The position numbers were made by a program, and so were the translations under genes. Of a DNA stretch of 64,000 nucleotides, positions 17,436 to 25,634 are shown one piece after another. Position 1 is the stretch's first letter; each line of letters opens with the position of its first letter. The notes beneath the pieces are model-generated. The model was not told the origin of the DNA. It did not search any database and saw nothing but the letters and a program-made list of their open reading frames with translations. Source of the DNA: Ascidiaceihabitans sp034111945 (GTDB lineage Bacteria; Pseudomonadota; Alphaproteobacteria; Rhodobacterales; Rhodobacteraceae); contig JBLHSG010000009.1 in the NCBI GenBank assembly GCA_047626725.1, positions 1 through 64,000 of the forward strand, read 5' to 3'.

Positions 17436-18713
17436 ATGATACAGGTACTTTCCAGCGCTTGGGCGTTGCTGTTCGGAATGGGGCTGTTGATGGTCGCCAA
17501 CGGCATGCAGGGTACGCTTTTGGGGGTTCGTGGCCAGATCGAAGGCTTTGCCACCTTGGAAATGTCGATCGTGATGTCGGCCTATTTTGTGGGCTTTTTG
17601 GGTGGCTCGCGGATGGCTCCGAATTTGATCCGTCGGGTCGGGCACGTACGAGTGTTTGCCGCCCTTGCGTCGATGATTTCTGCCGTGATGATCCTGTATC
17701 CGACACTGACGGACCCGTGGGTTTGGGCATTTGGGCGCGTGTTGATCGGGTTTTGTTTTTCTGCAGTTTATGTGACGGCAGAAAGTTGGCTGAATGATGC
17801 GGCGAGCAATGAAAACCGTGGTCAGGCGCTGTCGCTTTATATGATCGTGCAAACCGCTGGCATCGTTATCGCGCAGGTCTTGATGGTTACTGCAGACCCG
17901 TCTGGCTATGTGCTTTTTGTGATCCCGTCGATATTGGTTAGCTTGGCAATCACCCCGATTTTGCTGTCGATCAGCCCGACACCCGCCTTTGACACCACCA
18001 AACCGATGAGCCTGCGCGCATTGATGAAGGTGTCGCCTCTTGGCTGTGTCGGCATGTTTTTGCTGGGCGGTGTGTTTTCCGCACAGTTCGGAATGTCGTC
18101 CGTTTACGGCGCGATTATCGGCCTGTCGGTTGGTCAGATTTCGACGTTTGTGGCGATGTTCTTTGTGGGTGCGATGGTGCTGCAATATCCGATTGGATGG
18201 CTGTCTGACCGCTTTGACCGACGTGCATTGGTTGTGGCGACAGCGGCGATTGGTGTGCTGGGGGCGTTTATCGGCTACTTTTCTGACGGCAGTTTTAACA
18301 TGATCCTGGCGTCGGCGTTTGTTATGGGCGGCGTATCTAATCCATTGTATTCATTGCTTTTGGCGCACACAAATGACTACCTTGAATCAGAAGACATGGC
18401 GGCGGCCTCTGGTGGATTGATCTTTATCAACGGGTTGGGCGCGATTTCAGGGCCGCTGATTACGGGTTGGATGATGGGGCAATTCGGGCCGTCCGGCTTT
18501 TATCTATTCATCATTGTGCTGAACATTATTCTGGTAATTTACGCGACATACCGTGCCACACAGCGTGCGTCGATCGCGGTCGAAGACACCGGTAGCTACG
18601 TCTACATGACGCAATCCGGGACCCCGGTTGTGATGGAAATTGCACAAGAATATGTCATCGAAGCAGACGACGATTCCGATGGCGATGGCCAAACCGCAAC
18701 ACCTGCCGCGTAA
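17436..18713 (+). CDS. MFS transporter (YcaD-like)
   Basis: A 425-residue major facilitator superfamily permease with about 12 membrane helices. The first half ends near residue 190; a second half follows from about 205 with a classical loop motif GWLSDRFDRRALVV. The N-terminal region (GMGLLMVANGMQGTLLGVRGQIEGF) resembles YcaD-type transporters. The substrate is unknown. A soluble acidic C-terminal tail of about 45 residues follows the last helix (EADDDSDGDGQTATPAA). The ribosome-binding site is GGAG 6 bases before ATG. No operon partner is evident. Confidence 0.88.
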   Translation: MIQVLSSAWALLFGMGLLMVANGMQGTLLGVRGQIEGFATLEMSIVMSAYFVGFLGGSRMAPNLIRRVGHVRVFAALASMISAVMILYPTLTDPWVWAFGRVLIGFCFSAVYVTAESWLNDAASNENRGQALSLYMIVQTAGIVIAQVLMVTADPSGYVLFVIPSILVSLAITPILLSISPTPAFDTTKPMSLRALMKVSPLGCVGMFLLGGVFSAQFGMSSVYGAIIGLSVGQISTFVAMFFVGAMVLQYPIGWLSDRFDRRALVVATAAIGVLGAFIGYFSDGSFNMILASAFVMGGVSNPLYSLLLAHTNDYLESEDMAAASGGLIFINGLGAISGPLITGWMMGQFGPSGFYLFIIVLNIILVIYATYRATQRASIAVEDTGSYVYMTQSGTPVVMEIAQEYVIEADDDSDGDGQTATPAA

Positions 18714-18803
18714 TGTGACGCTACTGTCGTAAATTGTGACTGGCGATTAGAATTTGCTGAGGTAACAATGATGTAACGATGTGTGTAATGTGGAGACAAC
18801 ACA

Positions 18804-19406
18804 ATGGTTGCGATGACGTCAGAGGTTCTTGCTGGACCCGAAGAAGTCTTAAGGTTTTGGCTGGATGAATGTGATCCTGCCGACTGGTACATGCAAAATG
18901 ACGCGCTGGATAAAACTATCCGCGACAAATTTCTGGGTACGTTGAACGCCGCGGCATCAGGCACATTTTCACTTTGGTTAACCTACCCTAGCGGGGCGCT
19001 GGCCTACATCGTTTTGACAGACCAGTTTTCGCGCAACATTTACCGCGACAGTGGCAAAGCGTTTGCGACGGATCGTATGGCCTTGATGGCTGCAAAATCC
19101 GCCATCGATAAAGGCTGGGATATGCGCATCGACGAACCCGCGCGCCAGTTCTTTTATATGCCGCTTATGCATTCAGAAAGCCTGTGTGATCAGGACCGTT
19201 GCGTGCGTTTGATGTGTGATCGCCTGCCGCAGGACGGTAGCAATTTGCTGCACGCTCGTGCGCATCGTCAGGTCATTCGCCAATTCGGACGCTTCCCGTA
19301 TCGTAACGATGTCCTTGGCCGCAAGTCCTTGCCAAGCGAGGTCGATTACGTGGCTGCTGGCGGTTACGGCAGCACGGTTCGCGTTATTCAGGCAAAAGCC
19401 GCGTAG
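18804..19406 (+). CDS. DUF924 family protein
   Basis: A 200-residue cytoplasmic protein of the DUF924 family. Its family hallmarks are EEVLRFWLDE at the N-terminus, IVLTDQFSRNIYRD in the middle, FFYMPLMHSE, and FPYRNDVLGR near the C-terminus. The fold is all-helical and TPR-like. The biochemical role is not established. A GGAG ribosome-binding site lies 9 bases before the chosen ATG. It is a single gene between an MFS transporter and lpd. Confidence 0.88.
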   Translation: MVAMTSEVLAGPEEVLRFWLDECDPADWYMQNDALDKTIRDKFLGTLNAAASGTFSLWLTYPSGALAYIVLTDQFSRNIYRDSGKAFATDRMALMAAKSAIDKGWDMRIDEPARQFFYMPLMHSESLCDQDRCVRLMCDRLPQDGSNLLHARAHRQVIRQFGRFPYRNDVLGRKSLPSEVDYVAAGGYGSTVRVIQAKAA

Positions 19407-19499
19407 TTCACGCCGTTTCTTTTGAACAGATTTCCCCGTTTCTTGTTTTTGGGACGGGCTAAATGTCGCGTAATGCATGAATTGCACTGCGCGCATATA

Positions 19500-19517
19500 T
19501 AGTTTAATGGTAAACTA
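19500..19517. promoter_or_regulatory. Palindromic operator candidate upstream of lpd (same motif as at pdhA)
   Basis: TAGTTTAATGGTAAACTA, the same TAGTTTA-N4-TAAACTA palindrome as upstream of pdhA, ending 31 bases before the lpd start. In both cases the bases following the palindrome in the gene's direction include CTTTTG. A common regulator for the PDH complex genes is inferred. Confidence 0.65.
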
Positions 19518-19548
19518 CTTTTGAAACACCACTGCGCGAGGGCATAAC

Positions 19549-20943
19549 ATGGCGTCGAAATCCTTTGATTTAATTGTAATCGGGGCGGGGCCGGGTGGCT
19601 ACGTCGCTGCAATCCGCGGCGCGCAACTGGGTATGAATGTGGCCATTGTTGAGCGCGAACATCTTGGCGGCATTTGCCTGAACTGGGGCTGCATCCCGAC
19701 CAAAGCGATGCTGCGTTCATCCGAAGTGTTCCACCTTATGCAACGCGCAAAAGAATTTGGCCTTAAGGCTGACAACATCGGCTACGATCTGGACGCTGTA
19801 GTGAAACGCTCGCGTCAAATCGCGGGGCAATTGTCGGGTGGCATCGGTCACTTGATGAAGAAAAACAAAGTGACTGTGTTCATGGGGGCGGCCTCAATTC
19901 CGGCCAAAGGCAAGGTCAGTGTCAAAACAGACAAAGGCACCGAAGAGTTGATTGCCAAGAACATCGTTCTGGCAACCGGCGCGCGTGCCCGTGAACTGCC
20001 CGGCCTAGAGGCTGACGGCGATTTGGTCTGGACCTACAAGCACGCATTGACGCCGCCGCACATGCCGAAAAAGCTGCTCGTAATCGGGTCTGGCGCCATC
20101 GGAATTGAATTTGCCAGCTTCTATAATACGCTAGGAACCGACACGACTGTGGTCGAAGTCATGGATCGTGTTTTGCCAGTTGAAGACGCTGAAATCAGTG
20201 CCTTTGCCAAGAAATCTTTTGAAAAACAAGGCATGAAAATCATGCAAAAAGCGATGGTCAAAAAGCTTGATCGCGCCAAAGGCAAAGTGACGGCACATAT
20301 CGAAAAAGATGGTAAAATTGAAAGAATGGACTTTGATACCGTCATTTCTGCCGTCGGAATTGTTGGAAATGTAGAAGGGCTTGGGTTAGAAGAATTGGGC
20401 GTCAAGCTGGATAGAACCCATGTTGTGACGGATGAATTCTGCCGCACAGGCGTCGACGGTCTGTATGCGATCGGTGACATCGCAGGCGCACCATGGCTCG
20501 CGCACAAAGCCAGCCACGAAGGCGTCATGGTCGCTGATTTGATTGCCGGCAAACACGCCCATCCGGTCAAACCTGAATCCATCGCAGGCTGCACGTACTG
20601 CCACCCGCAAGTCGCGTCCGTTGGATACACAGAAGCCCGCGCAAAGGAACTTGGGTACGACATAAAAGTCGGACGCTTCCCATTTATCGGCAACGGTAAA
20701 GCCATCGCTTTGGGTGAATCCGATGGGTTGATCAAGACAATTTTTGACGCCAAAACCGGCGAACTTTTAGGTGCGCACATGATCGGAGCCGAGGTGACAG
20801 AACTGATCCAAGGCTACGTCGTCGGCCGCCAACTGGAAACCACAGAAGAAGATCTGATGAACACGGTCTTTCCGCATCCGACACTTTCTGAAATGATGCA
20901 CGAAAGCGTTCTGGATGCGTATGATCGTGTGATTCACATGTGA
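19549..20943 (+). CDS. lpd: Dihydrolipoamide dehydrogenase (E3)
   Basis: FAD-dependent oxidation of dihydrolipoyl groups to NADH for the pyruvate and other 2-oxoacid dehydrogenase complexes. The 464-residue protein has the FAD-binding GAGPGGYVAA motif and the redox disulfide GGICLNWGCIPTKA (Cys43, Cys48). The NAD-binding site is VIGSGAIGIEF, the second FAD motif is GLYAIGDIAGAPWLAHKA, and the C-terminal catalytic HPHPTLSE-type motif appears as FPHPTLSEMMHE. A GAGGG ribosome-binding site precedes the ATG. It is separate from pdhABC, but the shared upstream palindrome argues it is the E3 serving PDH. A GC-rich hairpin follows the stop. Confidence 0.96.
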   Translation: MASKSFDLIVIGAGPGGYVAAIRGAQLGMNVAIVEREHLGGICLNWGCIPTKAMLRSSEVFHLMQRAKEFGLKADNIGYDLDAVVKRSRQIAGQLSGGIGHLMKKNKVTVFMGAASIPAKGKVSVKTDKGTEELIAKNIVLATGARARELPGLEADGDLVWTYKHALTPPHMPKKLLVIGSGAIGIEFASFYNTLGTDTTVVEVMDRVLPVEDAEISAFAKKSFEKQGMKIMQKAMVKKLDRAKGKVTAHIEKDGKIERMDFDTVISAVGIVGNVEGLGLEELGVKLDRTHVVTDEFCRTGVDGLYAIGDIAGAPWLAHKASHEGVMVADLIAGKHAHPVKPESIAGCTYCHPQVASVGYTEARAKELGYDIKVGRFPFIGNGKAIALGESDGLIKTIFDAKTGELLGAHMIGAEVTELIQGYVVGRQLETTEEDLMNTVFPHPTLSEMMHESVLDAYDRVIHM

Positions 20944-20949
20944 TCGTTC

Positions 20950-20974
20950 GGGGCGCGTAAAGGAAACGCGCCCC
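20950..20974 (+). promoter_or_regulatory. GC-rich hairpin carrying a ribosome-binding site in its loop
   Basis: GGGGCGCGT, loop AAAGGAA, then ACGCGCCCC: a perfect 9-bp stem. The loop contains the AGGA ribosome-binding site of the next gene, and the ATG (20975) follows the stem directly. There is no T-tract, so it is not a typical intrinsic terminator. Confidence 0.6.
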
Positions 20975-21536
20975 ATGCCCAGCCTAAACCGCATCGTGAT
21001 GCAGCGTTCTAGCCGCAAAATGATCCAGGACCTAAAACCGCCGACGCTGGATGTCGCTGAGATTTCGGGAAAATGGGGCCAGGTTTTCAATTTCAAAAGC
21101 TATAATCGGTTTTTGTACCCCAAATATGATATTTGCGCCGGCCCCTACATGGATGATGAAGGAAAGCCGCGTAAATTTGATTTGATTATGGCCAATCAAG
21201 TCTGGGAACACTTGGACCGACCATATGCAGTCACAAAAAACGTGCGCCGGATGTTGAAAAAAAGGTGCACATTTTTGGGTGGCAGTACCGTCCTTTGTGC
21301 CATTTCATGCGGCACCGATGGATAATTCACGGTGGTCAGCGCGCGGGTTGAAAAACTTGTTGATCGAGGCCGGATTTGACGAGGATGCGATAATTGCCGA
21401 TCAATGGGGCAATCGTGAAACGGCTGCGCGCAATCTTGAACGCCCTTGGCCCCCTGATTTTTACGCCAAAACCGACGTTCTGGAAAATGATCCAAAGATG
21501 CCGATTTGCGCGTGGGCGCTTGCGCGAAAAACATGA
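20975..21536 (+). pseudogene. Frameshifted SAM-dependent methyltransferase-like gene
   Basis: Two adjacent frames together encode about 187 residues of a class I methyltransferase-like protein. The first frame gives the N-terminal part, including FDLIMANQVWEHL with the post-motif-II pattern; the second gives MDNSRWSARGLKNLLIEAGF and the C-terminus. They join if one A is removed from the seven-A run at 21257-21263, restoring LKKGAHFWVAVPSF. As read, the first frame runs on to a premature stop at 21325. The glycine-rich SAM-binding motif I is not evident, so the protein may be non-catalytic or use an atypical site. The stop overlaps the next ATG (ATGA). Options are a recent mutation, phase variation or transcript slippage at the A run, or a sequencing error. 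Confidence 0.7.
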
Positions 21537-22696
21537 CCAGTACCAAGACACCGTTTTTGTTGATCTTTTTGCTGTGGGGCGCGGGGTTGGGCGCGGCGGC
21601 CCAATACGCTAAAGTCAGTGTGATTTTTGACCGATTGCCGCAACTATACCCCGACGCAGGCGCGCTGATTGGTTTTGCGGTGTCGCTGGTTGGATTTTTG
21701 GGCATCATATTTGGCGTGGTTGCAGGCGTGCTGGTCGCGCATATCCGCTATCGGCGCGCGTTGATTTGGGCGCTGTGGTTGGGCGCTGCGATGTCGGCAT
21801 TTCAAGCAATCGTGCCACCATTTGAATGGTTTCTGGCCTCACGTGCCATCGAAGGGCTGTCGCATTTGGCGATGGTTGTTGCTGCTCCGACATTGATTGC
21901 ACAGCTTAGTGCGCCTCAGGATCGTGGCTTTACGTTAACCTTGTGGGGGACGTTTTTTGGCGTTGCATTTGCCATCCTTGCTTGGGCCGGATTACCGTTG
22001 GTTGATGTCTATGGCATCCCCGCGTTGTTTGTAGCGCATGCTATCTACATGGCTGTTTTTGCGGGTATTTTATCGCTGGTGTTGACCAAAGGTACTGGTG
22101 ATACGCCCCAAGACGTTCTGTCATTGCGCACTATATTAATGCACCATGCCACGATCTACAGATCGGCGCGCATCGCCGCGCCGGGATTGGGGTGGCTGTT
22201 TTACACCTTCTGTTTCGTCTCTGTGTTAACCGTGTTGCCGCCGTTCCTACCTGAAACGTCACGGGCCTGGGTGATGGGCGCAATGCCTTTGGCCTCTATC
22301 GCCAGTTCGATGACGTTGGGGGTGTTTTTGTTGCGCTATATTTCGGCCGTTAACGTTGTGATGATCGGATTTGGCAGTTGTGCCGCCTGCGTACTTTGGT
22401 TGTTCATTGTGCCTGCTGGACCGGCCGCTTGTGTGGCGCTTGCCGCGTGCATGGGGTTGATCCAAGGGGCCAGTTTTGCCGCGGTTCCACAGTTGAACGA
22501 CACGGCCACAGCCCAAGCACAATCAAACGGTGCGATGGCGCAGATGGGCAACCTGGGCAATACGATTGGCACGCCAATTATTGTCGCGGCCCTGGCCTTG
22601 ATGGGTTACGCGGCATTGCCAATTTTTGTAGGCGGCGCGTTGATTGCGGGCCTGTGCGTGCACTTTGCTTTGGGGCAAATGCGCAAAACCACATGA
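21533..22696 (+). CDS. MFS transporter
   Basis: A 387-residue major facilitator permease with about 12 hydrophobic helices (first: FLLIFLLWGAGLGAAAQYAK). A basic loop between helices 2 and 3 (AHIRYRRALIWALW) replaces the usual motif A. The ATG overlaps the stop of the frameshifted methyltransferase (ATGA), so full translation may depend on the upstream frame; a TTG at 21506 is a less likely start. The substrate is unknown. It is separated from uvrA by 79 bases. Confidence 0.88.
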   Translation: MTSTKTPFLLIFLLWGAGLGAAAQYAKVSVIFDRLPQLYPDAGALIGFAVSLVGFLGIIFGVVAGVLVAHIRYRRALIWALWLGAAMSAFQAIVPPFEWFLASRAIEGLSHLAMVVAAPTLIAQLSAPQDRGFTLTLWGTFFGVAFAILAWAGLPLVDVYGIPALFVAHAIYMAVFAGILSLVLTKGTGDTPQDVLSLRTILMHHATIYRSARIAAPGLGWLFYTFCFVSVLTVLPPFLPETSRAWVMGAMPLASIASSMTLGVFLLRYISAVNVVMIGFGSCAACVLWLFIVPAGPAACVALAACMGLIQGASFAAVPQLNDTATAQAQSNGAMAQMGNLGNTIGTPIIVAALALMGYAALPIFVGGALIAGLCVHFALGQMRKTT

Positions 22697-22775
22697 TGTT
22701 CGCCATGTGTTCTCATTTTATCATTGGAGAATCTTGCAGACCAAACTATGTCTAAATCGTTAATAGGGGCGTCTG

Positions 22776-25634
22776 ATGGCTGATCAAAAATTTATCGAAG
22801 TACGTGGTGCACGCGAGCACAATTTGAAATCCATCGATGTGGACATTCCGCGCGACCAATTGGTGGTGATCACAGGGCTGTCTGGCTCGGGAAAATCCAG
22901 CCTCGCGTTTGATACGATCTATGCCGAAGGACAGCGCCGTTACGTTGAATCCCTTAGCGCATATGCCCGCCAATTCCTTGATATGATGCAGAAACCTGAC
23001 GTTGATCATATTTCTGGCCTTAGTCCTGCGATTTCGATCGAACAGAAAACCACGTCGAAAAACCCGCGTTCGACTGTTGGCACTGTGACTGAAATTTACG
23101 ACTACATGCGACTGTTGTTTGCCCGCGCCGGCACGCCGTTTTCGCCCGCAACCGGCAAACCAATCGAGGCGCAGCAGGTTCAGGATATGGTTGATCGCAT
23201 CATGACCATGGAGGAGGGGACGCGCGCCTATTTGCTTGCCCCGATCATTCGCGATCGCAAAGGTGAGTACCGCAAAGAATTTATCGAACTGCGCAAGCAA
23301 GGGTTTCAGCGGGTCAAAGTCGACGGCGAATTCTACGAATTAGACGAACCACCGACGCTTGATAAGAAATTTCGCCACGACATCGACGTGATTGTAGACC
23401 GGATTGTTGTGCGCGAAGGGCTGGAAACGCGGCTTGCCGACAGCCTGCGCACTGCTCTTGATCTTGCGGATGGCATCGCGATTATCGAATCTGTGCCGAC
23501 CGAAGGCGACCCTGTACGCACGACGTTCTCCGAGAAATTCGCCTGTCCTGTCAGCGGTTTTACCATTCCTGAAATTGAACCACGCTTGTTCTCGTTTAAC
23601 GCGCCGTTTGGCGCATGTCCCGATTGTGACGGGTTAGGAGTCGAACTGTTTTTCGACGAACGGCTGGTTGTTCCGGATCAAACGCTAAAAGTATACGACG
23701 GCGCGCTGGCCCCGTGGCGCAAAGGCAAAAGCCCGTATTTCCTGCAAACAATCGAAGCGATTGCCAAGCACTATGAATTCGATCCGCAAACAAAATGGAA
23801 AGACCTGCCAGCGCACGTAAAACAGGTTTTCCTGTACGGTTCAGGCGAAGAAGAACTGCCATTTCGCTACGATGAAGGCGGTCGCGTTTACCAAGTTACG
23901 CGGGTCTTTGAAGGGGTCATTCCAAACATGGAACGGCGCTATCGCGAGACAGACAGCAACTGGATTCGCGAAGAATTTGAACGTTATCAAAACAACCGTA
24001 ATTGCGGCACTTGCGAAGGGTACCGACTGCGCGCCGAAGCCTTGGCCGTTAAGATCGGCGGACTGCACGCAGGCGAAGTCGTCAACATGTCCATCCGCGA
24101 AGCATTTGATTGGTGCACAAGCGTTCCAGAGCATCTAAGCGTGCAAAAAAACGAGATCGCAAAAGCTATCCTGAAGGAAATCAGGGAACGCCTTGGATTC
24201 CTAAATAACGTTGGATTAGAGTACCTTACGCTGTCACGTAAAAGTGGTACGTTAAGCGGTGGCGAAAGCCAGCGTATCCGTCTAGCCAGCCAGATTGGAT
24301 CCGGCCTGACCGGTGTTCTATACGTCTTGGATGAGCCATCGATTGGCCTGCATCAACGCGATAATGACCGCCTGCTTTTGACCCTCAAAAACCTGCGCGA
24401 CCAGGGCAACACAGTGATTGTGGTTGAGCACGACGAGGAGGCCATTCGCGAGGCTGATTACGTGTTTGATATTGGTCCAGGCGCTGGTGTTCATGGTGGT
24501 CAGGTTGTGTCGCATGGCACGCCTGATGTGGTTGCAAATGACCCCAATTCGTTAACGGGTCAGTACCTGACCGGCAAACGCGAGATCGCCATTCCCGCAA
24601 CGCGGCGCAAAGGCAAAAAGAAATCGCTGAAAGTTGTCAAAGCCACGGGCAACAACCTCAAGAAAATCACAGTTGATTTCCCCCTGGGGCAGTTCGTGTG
24701 CGTGACCGGTGTGTCGGGCGGGGGCAAATCAACGCTCACGATTGAAACGCTGTTTAAAACGGCGTCGATGAACCTGAATGGGGCGCGTCAAACCCCTGCG
24801 CCGTGCGAAACCATCAAGGGGCTCGAACATCTGGACAAGGTGATCGACATTGACCAACGCGCCATCGGGCGCACGCCGCGATCCAACCCTGCAACCTACA
24901 CCGGTGCGTTCACGCCGATCCGTGATTGGTTTGCGGGTCTGCCTGAATCTAAAGCGCGCGGATACAAGCCGGGCCGGTTTAGTTTCAACGTAAAAGGCGG
25001 ACGTTGCGAGGCGTGCCAAGGCGACGGCGTTATCAAAATCGAGATGCACTTTTTGCCCGATGTTTACGTCGAATGCGAGACATGTAAGGGCGCGCGTTAC
25101 AATCGTGAAACCCTCGAAGTTCGCTTTAAAGGCAAGAGCATAGCGGACGTTCTTGATATGACAGTTGAGGACGCACAGACGTTTTTCACCGCCGTTCCAC
25201 CGATCCGTGAAAAGATGGATGCGCTGGTGCGTGTTGGCCTTGGCTACATCAAGGTTGGGCAACAGGCGACGACCCTTTCAGGGGGCGAAGCGCAGCGGGT
25301 CAAGCTGTCAAAAGAGCTGTCAAAACGGTCCACTGGGCGCACATTATACATCCTGGATGAACCGACAACGGGGCTGCATTTCGAAGACGTGCGCAAGCTA
25401 CTTGAGGTGTTGCACGAGCTGGTGGATCAGGGCAATTCGGTGATCGTGATCGAACACAATCTGGATGTTGTCAAAACCGCCGACCACATCATTGATATCG
25501 GGCCCGAAGGCGGCGATGGCGGCGGAACTGTGGTCGCAACAGGCACGCCCGAGCAGGTTGCCGAGGTCGAGGCCAGCTATACAGGCCGCTATCTCAAAGA
25601 GATGTTAAAACCGAAAAAAGCCGCGGCAAAGTAA
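22776..25634 (+). CDS. uvrA: Excinuclease ABC subunit A
   Basis: Damage-recognition ATPase of nucleotide excision repair, acting as a dimer with UvrB. The 952 residues have two ABC ATPase modules: Walker A GLSGSGKSSLAF near residue 31 and GVSGGGKSTLTI near 650, each with an LSGGE(S/A)QR signature and a DEP Walker B. CxxC zinc modules are visible: CPDCDG in the first half, and CEACQG with CETCKG in the second. The ribosome-binding site is the weak GGGG before ATG. The stop codon directly abuts the stop of the convergent Hint-domain gene. Confidence 0.97.
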   Translation: MADQKFIEVRGAREHNLKSIDVDIPRDQLVVITGLSGSGKSSLAFDTIYAEGQRRYVESLSAYARQFLDMMQKPDVDHISGLSPAISIEQKTTSKNPRSTVGTVTEIYDYMRLLFARAGTPFSPATGKPIEAQQVQDMVDRIMTMEEGTRAYLLAPIIRDRKGEYRKEFIELRKQGFQRVKVDGEFYELDEPPTLDKKFRHDIDVIVDRIVVREGLETRLADSLRTALDLADGIAIIESVPTEGDPVRTTFSEKFACPVSGFTIPEIEPRLFSFNAPFGACPDCDGLGVELFFDERLVVPDQTLKVYDGALAPWRKGKSPYFLQTIEAIAKHYEFDPQTKWKDLPAHVKQVFLYGSGEEELPFRYDEGGRVYQVTRVFEGVIPNMERRYRETDSNWIREEFERYQNNRNCGTCEGYRLRAEALAVKIGGLHAGEVVNMSIREAFDWCTSVPEHLSVQKNEIAKAILKEIRERLGFLNNVGLEYLTLSRKSGTLSGGESQRIRLASQIGSGLTGVLYVLDEPSIGLHQRDNDRLLLTLKNLRDQGNTVIVVEHDEEAIREADYVFDIGPGAGVHGGQVVSHGTPDVVANDPNSLTGQYLTGKREIAIPATRRKGKKKSLKVVKATGNNLKKITVDFPLGQFVCVTGVSGGGKSTLTIETLFKTASMNLNGARQTPAPCETIKGLEHLDKVIDIDQRAIGRTPRSNPATYTGAFTPIRDWFAGLPESKARGYKPGRFSFNVKGGRCEACQGDGVIKIEMHFLPDVYVECETCKGARYNRETLEVRFKGKSIADVLDMTVEDAQTFFTAVPPIREKMDALVRVGLGYIKVGQQATTLSGGEAQRVKLSKELSKRSTGRTLYILDEPTTGLHFEDVRKLLEVLHELVDQGNSVIVIEHNLDVVKTADHIIDIGPEGGDGGGTVVATGTPEQVAEVEASYTGRYLKEMLKPKKAAAK

